Shown here: piece by piece, positions 39,655 through 49,472 of the stretch
Numbering within the stretch: position 1 is the first letter of the stretch
How the letters are laid out: each line of letters opens with the position of its first letter
Assembly: GCF_900446255.1 (NCBI RefSeq)
Contig: NZ_UIGI01000001.1
Span: 646,763 to 710,762 of the forward strand
Length of the DNA stretch: 64,000 nt
Source of the DNA: Buttiauxella agrestis
GTDB lineage: Bacteria > Pseudomonadota > Gammaproteobacteria > Enterobacterales > Enterobacteriaceae
Direction: 5' to 3'
Position numbers and translations under genes: made by a program
Notes under the pieces: generated by a model
What the model saw: the letters and a program-made list of their open reading frames with translations, nothing else
Database searches by the model: none
What the model was told of the DNA's origin: nothing

Positions 39655-40560
39655 TTAGAGTTGGAATTCGCTCAGGAAGCGATCAATCGTCTGATGGTCT
39701 TCGCTGGAAAGCGGCCAGCCAGGTTTGCGGCAATAATCAGTCGCGATAATTCCGCGCCGCTTCAGAATCGTTTTCTCAACCTGAATGATGTATTCGCAAT
39801 GCGTCATCCAGCGTTGGATATACGGCAACAACGCCTGATGTAACGCCTCGGCCTGCGCCGTTTCGCCCCGTTGCCAGTGCTGATAAATCCGCACATAAAC
39901 CTCGGTAAACGAACATCCCGGCATCACGCCTTTTCCGCCTGTCGCCAGCATTTGCAGCATATACAGCCCTGCATAGCCGTTGAGCACACTTGCCTGTGGT
40001 GCCAGTTTCAGGAAATCTCGGGTGTAGTCGACCGGCGGGTTACACTCGATTTTGAATACCGCATGCGGATATCGCGCCGCGACAGCCGCCAGTTGTTCAG
40101 GCGTAATCGCCAGGCCAGTTTCGCCCGGTGCGTACTGCACCATCACCGGGATATCGACCGCTTCAAGCACGGCAAAAATATGCTCCTGAATCGCCTGTGG
40201 ATTAGGGCTGAGAAAGAACGGTGGCAGCAGCATTAGCGCATCCGCGCCCAACCTGGCGTAGTAACGCGCCCGTTTGACTGCCAGCTCGGTGCTGTGATCG
40301 GTCACTGACATCGCCCGATAAAGCGGGCTACCCGCCAGAGTGCTGACAAACATTTGCGCCAGTCGGTCACGTTCTTGATCATGCAATTTCGGGAACTCAC
40401 TGGCGATGCCAAATAGCGTAGTGCCTTGCGCGCCGCTGGCGGAAAGATGCTCCAGCAGGCGCCCAAAACTCACTTCATCTATTTCGCCGCCAGCGGTAAA
40501 CGGCATTGCGGTAATCGGATTCACGCCACCGATGTCTTGCGCCGAATAGTGCTTAGTCAT
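39655..40560 (-). CDS. DapA/NAL-family aldolase or dehydratase
   Basis: 301-residue (beta/alpha)8 enzyme of the dihydrodipicolinate synthase / N-acetylneuraminate lyase superfamily. The Schiff-base lysine is K170 (VFKIECNPP) and the catalytic tyrosine Y143 (VQYAPGETG). The substrate carboxylate loop is GIASE at 51-55, replacing the usual GTTGE. This superfamily includes 2-keto-3-deoxy-sugar-acid aldolases and dehydratases, fitting its place after an IlvD/Edd dehydratase, whose stop it overlaps in TGATG. The start is backed by GGAGGAAG. The exact substrate is unknown; true DapA is unlikely given the context. Confidence 0.85.
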   Translation of the reverse strand: MTKHYSAQDIGGVNPITAMPFTAGGEIDEVSFGRLLEHLSASGAQGTTLFGIASEFPKLHDQERDRLAQMFVSTLAGSPLYRAMSVTDHSTELAVKRARYYARLGADALMLLPPFFLSPNPQAIQEHIFAVLEAVDIPVMVQYAPGETGLAITPEQLAAVAARYPHAVFKIECNPPVDYTRDFLKLAPQASVLNGYAGLYMLQMLATGGKGVMPGCSFTEVYVRIYQHWQRGETAQAEALHQALLPYIQRWMTHCEYIIQVEKTILKRRGIIATDYCRKPGWPLSSEDHQTIDRFLSEFQL

Positions 40561-42266
40561 CAGTCTTCCTCCCGGTCGGCCAGCACCGCACCTTGCGCGG
40601 CAGGTAGCGCCCAACGGCGATACAAACGCAGGAAACCGCGCGGGACTTCTTTATCGACCGGCTGCCAGTTTTCACGACGCGTAGCCAGTTCGGTTTCGGC
40701 TACGTGCAACGTCAGGGTGCGCGATGGAATATCAATCGAGATTTCATCGCCATTTTCCACCAGCCCCAGTTCGCCGCCGTCTACCGCCTCAGGCGAAATA
40801 TGACCCACGAACAAACCCCGGTTGGAGCCAGAAAAACGCCCGTCGGTGATCAGGGCACAAGTATCAGAAAGCCCCATGCCTTCCAGCGATTTCATCGGCT
40901 TATACATTTCCGGCATGCCAGGCCCGCCTTTCGGCCCTTCGTAGCGCAGCACCAGCACGCTGCCCGGCTGAATTTGACCGGACATGATCGCTTCTACTGA
41001 TTCCAGCTCGCTGTTGAACACCACCGCAGGGCCACGGAACACCATTAGATTTTCCGGTACGGCAGCCGGTTTCACCACGCATCCGAGTGGCGAAAGATTA
41101 CCGTGCAGCACGGCAACGCCCGCTTCATTTCGCACAGGAATCGCCAGCGTATGAATCACTTCCGGGCGGCAACTTGGTTTTGTTTCGGCAATCAGTTCAG
41201 CTTTGGTTTTACCTGCCACCGTCAGCGCATCCAGATGCATCAGCTTGCTGATTTCAACCTCTACTGCCTGCACGCCACCCGCTTCCCAGAAATCGATCAT
41301 GTCATGCTCGGAAGCCGGATACAGCGACGCGACTAACGGGACTTTATGGCTCAGTTCATCAAACGCTGACAGCGGCAGATGGCCCAGCTCTGCTTCATAA
41401 TAAATTGCCTGTAAGTGCAGAATTGCGTTGGTTGAGCCGCCCGTTGCCAGCAGATAAACCATCGCATTATGGATGGATTCCCGGGTAATAATCTGGCGAG
41501 CGTTCACGCCATTGAGCACCAGCTCTACTGCCTGGCGGCCGGTTTCTACTGCACAATCACGGCGCTCTTGCGACACCGCAGGCAGCGTACTGCTACCCGG
41601 CAAACTCATGCCCAGCACTTCGCCGATACAGCACATGGTGTTCGCGGTGCCGTACATGGTGCAGGAGCCAGGGCCAGGTTCGGCGATATTTTCAATATGC
41701 GCGAACTCTTCTTCGCTGATTTCACCACGCTTTTTCCAGCCGATGGCTTCGGTAACGATATTGCCGTCCCAGTGTTTACCTTTATATTCCGCCGGGTACA
41801 TTGGCCCGCCGTTAACCATAATCGCCGGAATATCTAAGCGTGCTGCCGCCATTAACATCGCCGGAACGATTTTGTCGCATGAGCCAAGCAGCACCATGCC
41901 GTCGAAACGGTGGGCGCGCATCATCACTTCAATCGATGCGGTAATCACTTCGCGGGCGGCGAGGATATAGCGCATCCCCAAATGCCCTTCGGCAATGCCG
42001 TCGCACGGCGCGATGGTGCCAAACACCATGCCCACGCCACCGGCTTCATCAATGCCTTCGAGCACTTTGGCTGTCAGCTCATTGAGGTTGGCATGGCCCG
42101 CCGTTGCGTTGGTATAGCTGTTCACTACGGCAATCACTGGTTTGCGCAGTTGTTCATCGGTATGACCCATTGATTTGTACAGCGCACGTTTCAGTGCGCC
42201 ATCGTCACCTTCGAGGATCGGGTTGAAATGCGTGCCACAGCTGGCACATCCGCCACATCCACTCAT
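40560..42266 (-). CDS. IlvD/Edd-family sugar-acid dehydratase
   Basis: 568-residue iron-sulfur dehydratase of the dihydroxy-acid / 6-phosphogluconate dehydratase family. Cluster cysteines C130 (LGSCDK) and C202 (PGSCTMYG) are present. The region VNSYTNATAGH resembles the E. coli IlvD type that lacks the third cysteine. C-terminal blocks VLRYEGPKGGPGMPEM and LITDGRFSG are conserved. An extra N-terminal CxxCxxC (C4, C7, C10) is unusual. Located with a KDGal kinase/aldolase, lactonase and sugar-acid transporter, it most likely dehydrates an aldonate (for example galactonate or fuconate) to a 2-keto-3-deoxy acid. Confidence 0.88.
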   Translation of the reverse strand: MSGCGGCASCGTHFNPILEGDDGALKRALYKSMGHTDEQLRKPVIAVVNSYTNATAGHANLNELTAKVLEGIDEAGGVGMVFGTIAPCDGIAEGHLGMRYILAAREVITASIEVMMRAHRFDGMVLLGSCDKIVPAMLMAAARLDIPAIMVNGGPMYPAEYKGKHWDGNIVTEAIGWKKRGEISEEEFAHIENIAEPGPGSCTMYGTANTMCCIGEVLGMSLPGSSTLPAVSQERRDCAVETGRQAVELVLNGVNARQIITRESIHNAMVYLLATGGSTNAILHLQAIYYEAELGHLPLSAFDELSHKVPLVASLYPASEHDMIDFWEAGGVQAVEVEISKLMHLDALTVAGKTKAELIAETKPSCRPEVIHTLAIPVRNEAGVAVLHGNLSPLGCVVKPAAVPENLMVFRGPAVVFNSELESVEAIMSGQIQPGSVLVLRYEGPKGGPGMPEMYKPMKSLEGMGLSDTCALITDGRFSGSNRGLFVGHISPEAVDGGELGLVENGDEISIDIPSRTLTLHVAETELATRRENWQPVDKEVPRGFLRLYRRWALPAAQGAVLADREED

Positions 42267-42287
42267 AGTTTCTATCTCTTCTAAACG

Positions 42288-43688
42288 TTAGCGATCGATT
42301 GTCGCGTTGATATGTTGAGCAGCGTCAGACTGCTCAGTTGTCTGTTCGGGTGCAGTGATGACTTTTTTTGGGTTTGCCAGCCGGGCTGGCAGAGTGAGAA
42401 TTAGCGGGGCGCACAACAGCAAGAAGGCGGCCAGAATATATAAACCCGTATCGGTGCGTCCGGTGGTGTCTTTCAGCCAGCCAAGAACCGTTGGGCCAAA
42501 GAAACCGGCCAGGTTGCCGATGGAGTTAACAAACGCGATACCTGCGGCAGCAGCGGTGCCGGAAAGCAGGGCGCCAGGCAGGCTGATATAGGTGGGAATC
42601 AATGCCAGGGTGCCGGACATCGCCACGCAAATCCACGCCATCATCCAGAAGGTGGAACCGCTGCAATACGCACTCAGTGCCAGGCCCACACAGCCGATCA
42701 TGGCTGGAATGGCGATATGCCAACGGCGTTCTTGTTTCAAATCAGAATGGCGACTGTTCCACACCATAAAACAGGCACCGAAAACATACGGCAGTGCCGC
42801 GAGCAGGCCGATATGGAAATCGTCGCTGACACCGGAGGATTTGATGATCGACGGCAGCCAGAAGTTGATACCGTAGTAGCCAATATTGAAGCTAAAGAAC
42901 ACCACCGCCAGCAGCCAGACATAGCCGTTTTTCAGCATGCCTTTCAGGCTGCTATCCACTTTGCCTTTATTGGCACGCTCACGGTTGGCGGCATCTTTTG
43001 CCAGGTCATTAATGACGACCTGTTTTTCGGCATCAGTTAACCATTTTGCCGATTTCACATCGTTATCGAGATAACGCAGCACCACAAAAGCGAGCAGAAA
43101 AGAGGGAATCGCTTCGACCAGGAACAGCCACTGCCAGTTGTGCAGGCTGCCAACACCCTCAAAAAGCTTAAGGATCAGGCCGGAAAGCGGACTGCCGATA
43201 ATGGTTGAAAGCGGCGTCACCAGAATAAACAGGCCCAGCGTGCGAGCGGAGCGCCACGACGGGAACCACAGCGTGAGATAGAACACGATGCCAGGGAAGA
43301 AACCGGCTTCCGCCACGCCGAGCAAGAAACGCACCACGTAAAACTGCGTCGGCGTGGTGACGAACATCATGCCCGCGGAGAGCACCGCCCAGGTCACCAT
43401 GATTCGGGCAATCCAGAAGCGTGGCCCAAACTTCTGCATCAGCAGGTTGCTTGGCATTTCAAACAGGAAGTAGCCGATAAAAAAGATGCCCGCTCCTAGC
43501 CCATACACGGTGTCGCTAAAGTTCAGCGCATCTTGCATGTGCAGTTTGGCGAAACCGACGTTTACGCGGTCCAGATAGGCGAAGAAATAACACAAAATTA
43601 AAAACGGAATCAGTCGCCGGGTAATCTTGCTGTAGACCTTTGATTCTTCCACCGCAGCGGTGGGATTGTTGCCCAGATTTTCCTGCAT
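42288..43688 (-). CDS. MFS transporter, anion:cation symporter (ACS) family, sugar-acid type
   Basis: 466 residues, twelve membrane helices. Close in pattern to galactonate/glucarate/tartrate transporters: LILCYFFAYLDRVNVGFAKLHMQ in helix 1, GYFLFEMPSNLLMQKFGPRFWIARIM in helices 2-3, and RFLLGVAEAGFFPGIVFYLTLWFP in helices 4-5. Likely proton-coupled uptake of an aldonate or related acid that feeds the dehydratase 21 bases downstream. The start is taken at MQENLG, with GGAGC upstream; 53 extra upstream codons are rejected. Confidence 0.9.
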   Translation of the reverse strand: MQENLGNNPTAAVEESKVYSKITRRLIPFLILCYFFAYLDRVNVGFAKLHMQDALNFSDTVYGLGAGIFFIGYFLFEMPSNLLMQKFGPRFWIARIMVTWAVLSAGMMFVTTPTQFYVVRFLLGVAEAGFFPGIVFYLTLWFPSWRSARTLGLFILVTPLSTIIGSPLSGLILKLFEGVGSLHNWQWLFLVEAIPSFLLAFVVLRYLDNDVKSAKWLTDAEKQVVINDLAKDAANRERANKGKVDSSLKGMLKNGYVWLLAVVFFSFNIGYYGINFWLPSIIKSSGVSDDFHIGLLAALPYVFGACFMVWNSRHSDLKQERRWHIAIPAMIGCVGLALSAYCSGSTFWMMAWICVAMSGTLALIPTYISLPGALLSGTAAAAGIAFVNSIGNLAGFFGPTVLGWLKDTTGRTDTGLYILAAFLLLCAPLILTLPARLANPKKVITAPEQTTEQSDAAQHINATIDR

Positions 43689-43719
43689 GTTTATCTGCTC
43701 CAGAAAGTTAAACGTATTG

Positions 43720-45135
43720 CTATTTCGCCACGGCCGTATTCGGGCGAGTTTCCTTGAGGATTTGCTGGCCGATAAGACGCAACGGCTCGCCACGCATAAG
43801 ATTGCGTTCAATGTTTTCAAGGGAAATATTTTTGGTTTCAGGCACAAAGAGGATCGTCAGTACGATGCAGACGATGTTCATTACGCCGTAAAGCCAGAAG
43901 GTATTTGGGCTGCCGATGGTGTCGATGAGCGTCAGGAAGGTCGCGCCGATGATCATATTGGCAATCCAGTTCGCCATCGTTGAACAGGTGACACCAAAAT
44001 CACGCCCGGCCAGCGGCTGAATTTCGGAGCACAGCACCCAAATCAGCGGGCCTGCACTCATGGCAAAACCAACGATGAAAATAAGCAGGACGATAACGGC
44101 GGCGTACTGCTCCGTCGTGTTTGATATCCCGCTATGGAACATATAACCGAGAATACCCATGCAGATGGCCATGCCGGAGAAACCTAATTTCAGGATAGGT
44201 TTGCGCCCCCAACGATCCACCAGGGCGATAGCAATAAAGGTCGCAAGCACGTTCGTTAACCCGGCAATCACCGTTCCCCACATTTGTTCACGCGTGGTAG
44301 AGAAACCGGCAATTTCGAAGATTTTCGGGGCGTAATACATGATGACGGTCATGCCGGTGAACTGCTGCATGAACTGGAGTAATACGCCAAGATAGGTGGA
44401 ACGGCGAAAATGCGAGTTATGGCGGAAAAGCTGCCATCCGCGCTGTTTCATCTTCAGACTGTCGCGGATCTGATTGAGCTCGTTCTGTGCTTCTTTGTCG
44501 GAATTACGCAGCAGTTTCAGCACTTTTCCAGCCAGTTCATGCCTGTCTTTCATCGCCAGCCAGCGCGGGCTTTCCGGCAGTGTTAACACGCCGATAAACA
44601 GAACAATCGCCGGGAAGGTGATCACACCCAACATCCAACGCCAGTGTCCACCTTCACTCAGTGCGGTGTCAGAGAGAAACGCCACCAGAATCCCGATGGT
44701 GATCATCAGCTGATAGAGCGAAATCATGCTGCCACGAATACGTTCCGGAGCGATTTCTGAGAGATACAGCGGGGCAGTAAAAGATGCGACGCCGACCGCC
44801 AGGCCGAGGATGAAGCGGGAGACCGTGAGGATCTCAACATTGTGTGCAAATGCGCAGCCAATCGAGCCAATCACAAACAGCACCGCACCCAGTAGCAGGC
44901 TCTTTTTACGGCCCAGAGAAGATGACATCGGGCCGCTACACAAGGCACCAAACGCGGCACCAAACATCATCACGCTGACCACAATCTCTTGATGGTGGCT
45001 GCTTAAACCAAATTCTTTAGCAATAAATGGTAGTGCACCCGCGATAACGCCCATATCCAGACCAAACAGCAATCCAGCGAGGGCGGCAAGAAGGCAAACA
45101 AGTATTGTTTGCCGGTTTGTTTTTGTAGGGTTCAT
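43720..45135 (-). CDS. Sugar:proton symporter of the MFS sugar porter family (GalP/AraE-like)
   Basis: 471 residues. Sugar-porter signatures are all present: [14 protein letters not shown] in helix 1, [45 protein letters not shown], the [14 protein letters not shown] motif of helix 7, DRWGRKP and PETK. This group carries free hexoses or pentoses such as galactose or arabinose with H+. Pairing with a sugar-acid transporter in the same operon suggests that both the sugar and its acid are taken up. It lies between the SMP-30 lactonase and the ACS transporter. Confidence 0.9.
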   Translation of the reverse strand: MNPTKTNRQTILVCLLAALAGLLFGLDMGVIAGALPFIAKEFGLSSHHQEIVVSVMMFGAAFGALCSGPMSSSLGRKKSLLLGAVLFVIGSIGCAFAHNVEILTVSRFILGLAVGVASFTAPLYLSEIAPERIRGSMISLYQLMITIGILVAFLSDTALSEGGHWRWMLGVITFPAIVLFIGVLTLPESPRWLAMKDRHELAGKVLKLLRNSDKEAQNELNQIRDSLKMKQRGWQLFRHNSHFRRSTYLGVLLQFMQQFTGMTVIMYYAPKIFEIAGFSTTREQMWGTVIAGLTNVLATFIAIALVDRWGRKPILKLGFSGMAICMGILGYMFHSGISNTTEQYAAVIVLLIFIVGFAMSAGPLIWVLCSEIQPLAGRDFGVTCSTMANWIANMIIGATFLTLIDTIGSPNTFWLYGVMNIVCIVLTILFVPETKNISLENIERNLMRGEPLRLIGQQILKETRPNTAVAK

Positions 45136-45161
45136 AGTTAAGACCTTAATAATTATAATTT

Positions 45162-46031
45162 TTAAAATAGGAATCGATGGCTTTGGCTGCCAGTGAGTGT
45201 GGTACTCATTTTTAACAGGCCTCCATCAAATGCTGTGGGTTGTGCCAGCCCATCGCGGGCCGAAGTCATGTAGAGATCCGAAAGTTCCGGCCCACCGAAA
45301 GCGCAACTGCTTGGCTGGCTTACGGGGAGATCAAAACGATCGATTTCCTGTAATTCAGCGCCGTTAATCTGATAGCGCTTAAGAGAACTTTCTCCCCAGC
45401 TGGCGTTGATTAATTGGCGCTGAGTGGTCAGGGCTGAGCCATCCGGGATCCCACAAACCGGGTATTTCTCAAGTATCTGCAACCCCTCGTCTTGAAGCGT
45501 TGCGCGATAAAAAGTGTGCAGCAGCGAGTCGGCAAACCAGATGTCGTCTTCCACCCATTGCAGGGTGTTTGGCACTCGCTGGTTTCCCAGTAAAAACTGT
45601 ACTGAGCCAGACTTGCCGCTTAACCGATACCAACTGCCTGTGGCTCGTTCAGCCTGAGTGTCCATCGTGCTAAACCACAATGCTCCATCAGGGGCAATCG
45701 CCGCTTCATTAGGGCGTGTGCCCTGCGCCGCCGCTGGATAAGCGCAGATAAATTCCAGTTGTTGGTGGGCGTAGTTATACAGCGCAATGCCTTGCTGGCA
45801 GACCACCAGGAAGCACTCGACCTGCTCGGTCAGCAGCACGGCGCTGGTGAAACACGGCATATCGTGAATTTCTATGCGTCCGTCTTCATCGGGCCAGTAA
45901 CGCAGCAGTCGTTGTTGCAAAATATCCACCCACAACAATGAATGACTGCGCATACACCACACAGGGGTTTCACCAAGCTGGGCGCGGTAATCGCCAATGA
46001 TTTGCAGGCTGCCGCTGATAAATGCCGCCAT
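45162..46031 (-). CDS. SMP-30/gluconolactonase family sugar lactonase
   Basis: 289-residue six-bladed beta-propeller lactonase. The metal-binding glutamate is in LGETPVW (about E21), the asparagine in [11 protein letters not shown] and the aspartate in [27 protein letters not shown] is a family hallmark. These enzymes hydrolyse aldono-1,4/1,5-lactones to aldonates, which fits between a sugar dehydrogenase (SDR) and an IlvD-type dehydratase. It lies three bases after the aldolase gene, clearly in the operon. Confidence 0.9.
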   Translation of the reverse strand: MAAFISGSLQIIGDYRAQLGETPVWCMRSHSLLWVDILQQRLLRYWPDEDGRIEIHDMPCFTSAVLLTEQVECFLVVCQQGIALYNYAHQQLEFICAYPAAAQGTRPNEAAIAPDGALWFSTMDTQAERATGSWYRLSGKSGSVQFLLGNQRVPNTLQWVEDDIWFADSLLHTFYRATLQDEGLQILEKYPVCGIPDGSALTTQRQLINASWGESSLKRYQINGAELQEIDRFDLPVSQPSSCAFGGPELSDLYMTSARDGLAQPTAFDGGLLKMSTTLTGSQSHRFLF

Positions 46032-46034
46032 GAT

Positions 46035-46682
46035 TTATTCTGCACACTCGCGCCAGGCGTGTTGATAAGCCTGCGCACGTTCGCGCAGCAGGGCCATACT
46101 CATGCCCGCTTGATAAAGCCCGCCGCCAAGGCCAAAACCGTTGGCACCCGCCTGAATGTAGCTACGCATTTGCGCGGCATCGGGCTGAATGCCACCAACG
46201 GGAAGTAACGCCACCTCTGCGGGGATCACCGCGCGAAAGGCTTTGGTTATCACCGGGCTGATATGTTCGGCAGGGAACAGCTTCAAGGCGCTGGCTCCGG
46301 CGGCCATGGCGCTGAACACCTCGCTTGGGGTCATGATCCCCGGCATGCTGATAAGCCCAAGCTTGCGGGTATGGCGGATCACCTCCGGGCAGCAGTTCGG
46401 CGAGATGATCAATTGCCCGCCGCATTCGGCGACAGCATCAACTTGCTCAACCGTCAGCACGGTTCCTGCGCCAACGTAGCCGCGTTCGCCGACCACTTTT
46501 CGCATCAGGGAAATCGAATCCAGCGGCTTCGGGCTATTGAGCGGCACTTCAAGGTAGCGAAATCCGCTGTCGAGCAGAATTTCCGCGGCTTCGGCGGCGT
46601 CCTGCGGCGTAATACCACGCAAAATAGCGACCAGCGGTAACGGCTCTTTTTGCCATTGGGCGATGAAGTTTTCTGAGTTCAT
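46035..46682 (-). CDS. dgoA: 2-dehydro-3-deoxy-6-phosphogalactonate aldolase
   Basis: Class I KDPG/KDPGal aldolase, 215 residues, splitting KDPGal to pyruvate and glyceraldehyde-3-phosphate. Core motif PLVAILRGITP (16-26), catalytic E45 in YLEVPLNSP and Schiff-base K134 in ALKLFPAE. The EVPLNSP loop resembles DgoA rather than Eda. The start ATG is in an ATGA overlap with the kinase stop and has AGGAA upstream. Symbol assigned by similarity; this is not the E. coli dgo locus context. Confidence 0.88.
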   Translation of the reverse strand: MNSENFIAQWQKEPLPLVAILRGITPQDAAEAAEILLDSGFRYLEVPLNSPKPLDSISLMRKVVGERGYVGAGTVLTVEQVDAVAECGGQLIISPNCCPEVIRHTRKLGLISMPGIMTPSEVFSAMAAGASALKLFPAEHISPVITKAFRAVIPAEVALLPVGGIQPDAAQMRSYIQAGANGFGLGGGLYQAGMSMALLRERAQAYQHAWRECAE

Positions 46683-47581
46683 GATGGGGTTCCTTGAAGT
46701 TGGCAAAAGAGATGCCACAGGCCGTGAATAAAGCAGTCATCGCCATTTTCCGGGATGAGATTGAGATCCATCTGTCCTGCCGCAAGCTGATAGCGAGCCG
46801 TCAAAGCCGGGCTGCCAACCACCCACGCCTGCAACCCCGCGGGAAGTGCCTGCAATTCGTAGCCAATAGTTAAGCCGGACAGATAGCTGTGAACGCTCGT
46901 TTCAGCAATTTCACCGGCCAGGCGGCGGGTGCGGGCTGAGAAGATTAAGTGAGTGAATGGCGCACCTTGCTGAGCGGTTTTCACGCCCAACAAGAAAGCA
47001 TCTGCATCTTCCTGCTGTTCAGGCAGCGCACGCCCAAGAATGGAATGCTGGCTGAGGAGCGAGAATATTTCGCCTGTCATAAACGTGGCGAACGAGGTGA
47101 TTTCACCGTTCACCATATACGCATGTTTACTGTGCGTGCCGGGCAGTAATGCGGTGTGCTGGCGGGCGGGATGCAGCGATGCCAGGCCTAATAATTGGAC
47201 TTCCTCGCCGCGCATCACATCGGGTTGAGAGAACGGGCTGTTGCCGTTAGCGCCTGGGATAATCCACGCCGTGCTGCCCCAGGGGGTGGTGAAAGCCAGC
47301 GTGCGGGCAGCCAGATCTTTCGCCACACAGGGGAGCGGCGCATAAGACACTTCATGCCAGCCCTGCTGCGAACCGACCATTCCCGCCATCACAATCGGCA
47401 GGCAGCCATACTCTTCTAACCACGTTTGCAGCAAGTTTTGCAGCGTCGGTGCAAATTGATCTTTCTCGACGGATAACAATCCGCAAGGCTGGCTAATTCT
47501 GGAAACTGGCTTTGAACCCTGCATCAAAAATGCACGGAAGTTGGTTGTTCCCCAATCGATGGCAATCCAGTGAGTTTTCAT
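46679..47581 (-). CDS. dgoK: 2-dehydro-3-deoxygalactonokinase
   Basis: ASKHA-fold kinase phosphorylating 2-keto-3-deoxygalactonate; 300 residues. The phosphate-1 loop is AIDWGTTNFRAFL (7-19). MAGMVGSQQGWHE, MRGEEVQLLG and LLPGTHSKHA match DgoK. It is the first gene of the eight-gene operon. No clear Shine-Dalgarno is visible before the ATG; a predicted promoter would leave only a very short leader, because the GntR-type operator ends about four bases upstream. Confidence 0.9.
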   Translation of the reverse strand: MKTHWIAIDWGTTNFRAFLMQGSKPVSRISQPCGLLSVEKDQFAPTLQNLLQTWLEEYGCLPIVMAGMVGSQQGWHEVSYAPLPCVAKDLAARTLAFTTPWGSTAWIIPGANGNSPFSQPDVMRGEEVQLLGLASLHPARQHTALLPGTHSKHAYMVNGEITSFATFMTGEIFSLLSQHSILGRALPEQQEDADAFLLGVKTAQQGAPFTHLIFSARTRRLAGEIAETSVHSYLSGLTIGYELQALPAGLQAWVVGSPALTARYQLAAGQMDLNLIPENGDDCFIHGLWHLFCQLQGTPS

Positions 47582-47584
47582 TCA

Positions 47585-47617
47585 AGTAATACAAACCATG
47601 TAATCTTGTAATACAAG
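47585..47617. promoter_or_regulatory. Putative GntR/FCD operator
   Basis: Two direct copies of GTAATACAA (47586-47594 and 47608-47616), 22 bases apart. The second is inside the perfect palindrome CTTGTAATACAAG (47605-47617). It is placed exactly between the gntR-type gene and the operon it likely controls. FadR-subfamily sites often have such TTGTA/TACAA arms. Binding is inferred. Confidence 0.65.
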
Positions 47618-47678
47618 AATGCTAGAGCAAAAAACACCCACAGTGTGTGAGGGAGATCGAAATTACGTCAGATGAGGA

Positions 47679-48410
47679 TCAAATAATGTGGTCGAACATT
47701 TCCGGACGATCTTGCCAGATACGTTTTTTGGCAGCATTGAGCAAAATATCGCGCATTTTAAGACGGGCGTTATCGACCTGTTTCAGGCGAATCGCATCGA
47801 ATAACTGGTAGTGTTCATCGACGGCGGCTTTGGTCTGACGCACATCTTTTTCGAGGGTTTGTTTAAACGAGAGCGCCATGGCCGCAGAAAGCGCGTTGCC
47901 GAGGGCTAAAAGAAAGGGGTTATGCGTGGCGCGTAATAAGGCATGGTGAAAGGCCATATCGCCTTCTTCAAACAAGGATCGCTGCGCCTCGAGCTGGCCT
48001 TTGCGCATTAACTGTAACGCATCTTCCATCGCCGCCAGATCGCGTCCGTTGGCGTTTAAGGCCGCAAGCGTTGCCACGTTTGGCTCGAAAATCAGGCGCG
48101 TCACAATCAGTTGCTCAACCAGTTTCAGATCGAGTTCACCTTCAGCCAGCCAGCCGAGCACGTCAATATCCAGCAGGCTCCACTGCTCGCGGCTGTTCAC
48201 CGTGCTGCGTTTTTTGGCCTGAATCGAGATAAGCCCTTTTGCCGCAAGCACTTGCAGGGCGTTGCGCACTGAGGTGCGGGAGACTTCATATTCCACGGCC
48301 AGTTCGTTTTCACCTGGTAAAGAAAGCCCCGGCGCGAGATCGCCATGCATAATCCGGCGCGCAAGATGCTGGGTGACAGATTCTGAAATATTTGTCTGTG
48401 GGACTTTCAT
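47679..48410 (-). CDS. GntR-family (FadR/FCD) transcriptional regulator
   Basis: 243 residues from MKVPQTNISES. The winged-helix domain is at about 8-72 (LARRIMHGDLAPGLSLPGENELAVEYEVSRTSVRNALQVLAAKGL, quoted in parts). The FCD ligand-binding domain (about 95-230) has metal-type residues in FEEGDMAFHHALLRATHNPF. DgoR, which responds to galactonate, is the closest known type. It is same-strand and upstream of the kinase-led operon and divergent from rihC. An alternative start 9 codons upstream lacks a ribosome site. Confidence 0.88.
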   Translation of the reverse strand: MKVPQTNISESVTQHLARRIMHGDLAPGLSLPGENELAVEYEVSRTSVRNALQVLAAKGLISIQAKKRSTVNSREQWSLLDIDVLGWLAEGELDLKLVEQLIVTRLIFEPNVATLAALNANGRDLAAMEDALQLMRKGQLEAQRSLFEEGDMAFHHALLRATHNPFLLALGNALSAAMALSFKQTLEKDVRQTKAAVDEHYQLFDAIRLKQVDNARLKMRDILLNAAKKRIWQDRPEMFDHII

Positions 48411-48510
48411 TACACTTTCTCGGTCGAGTCTGAACATGGAAATGAGCTACATAGTAAGCTAATCGCGCCGTATTCGCACCGTATGTACTTAAAAGATAAG
48501 AGAGCAACGT

Positions 48511-49428
48511 ATGAGCAGAACTCCCATTATTCTCGACACCGACCCAGGCATCGACGACGCCGTAGCCATTGCCGCCGCACTCTTTGCCCCACAGCTTGAT
48601 TTAAAGTTGCTGACGACGGTCGCCGGAAATGTCAGCGTCGAGAAAACCACCCGCAACGCCTTGCAATTGATGCACTTTTGGCAGAAGGATATTCCGGTCG
48701 CGCAGGGGGCTGCCACGCCACTGGTGCGTAAATTGCGCGATGCGGCTTATGTGCACGGCGAGTCCGGCATGGAAGGTTATGCGTTTGTGGAACATCAACG
48801 CCAGCCGCTCGATAAACCCGCTTTTCAGGCGATTTATGATTGTTTAAATGCCAGCCCTGAACCCGTCACGCTGGTGGCAATCGGCCCACTGACGAATATT
48901 GCGCTGCTGCTCACCCAATACCCTGGCTGTAAAGAGAAAATCAAACGCCTGGTGATTATGGGCGGATCGGCAGGACGCGGCAACTTCACGCCAAATGCCG
49001 AGTTTAATATTGCTATCGATCCCGAAGCGGGCGCGCGCGTATTTGAAAGTGGCCTGGAAATTGTGATGTGCGGTCTCGACGTCACCAACCAGGCGTTGCT
49101 GAGTCCGGAATATCTGGCGACGCTGTCAGAACTCAACCAAACCGGCAAAATGTTGCATGCGCTGTTTAGCCATTACCGCAGCGGCAGCATGGCGACGGGT
49201 TTACGCATGCACGATCTGTGCGCCATTGCCTGGCTGGTAAAACCGGAGTTATTTCAGACTCAACCGTGTTTTGTGGCGGTAGAAACTCACGGCGAATTTA
49301 CCGCAGGCACCACGGTTGTGGATATTGAAGGGCGTTATCAGCGCGAGCCAAACGCCCATGTGGCGTTGGATCTCGATGTTGCCGGTTTTCAGACATGGGT
49401 TGCAGAAGTCCTGGCACTAGCACCTTAA
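48511..49428 (+). CDS. rihC: Non-specific ribonucleoside hydrolase RihC
   Basis: Hydrolyses purine and pyrimidine ribonucleosides to base and ribose. 305 residues (E. coli 304). The Ca-binding motif [12 protein letters not shown] begins at residue 9, [16 protein letters not shown] and [19 protein letters not shown] follow, and the C-terminal catalytic histidine is in [12 protein letters not shown]. Strong match to E. coli RihC throughout. In E. coli it sits directly between ispH and dapB; here it is flanked on both sides by accessory sugar genes. Confidence 0.95.
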   Translation: MSRTPIILDTDPGIDDAVAIAAALFAPQLDLKLLTTVAGNVSVEKTTRNALQLMHFWQKDIPVAQGAATPLVRKLRDAAYVHGESGMEGYAFVEHQRQPLDKPAFQAIYDCLNASPEPVTLVAIGPLTNIALLLTQYPGCKEKIKRLVIMGGSAGRGNFTPNAEFNIAIDPEAGARVFESGLEIVMCGLDVTNQALLSPEYLATLSELNQTGKMLHALFSHYRSGSMATGLRMHDLCAIAWLVKPELFQTQPCFVAVETHGEFTAGTTVVDIEGRYQREPNAHVALDLDVAGFQTWVAEVLALAP

Positions 49429-49472
49429 ATATTTAACGCGACGTAGATCGAGTTTCTTCGGCCAGACTATAG

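Noticed and set aside
40560-42266. Missing first cluster cysteine as a sign of an inactive dehydratase
   Set aside because: E. coli IlvD, an active [4Fe-4S] enzyme, has the same cysteine-free VNS-T----GH segment, so this is normal for the subtype.
47646-47661. Possible CRP site upstream of the kinase-led operon
   Set aside because: Only the TGTGA half is good; the second half (TCGAA) misses two of five bases.
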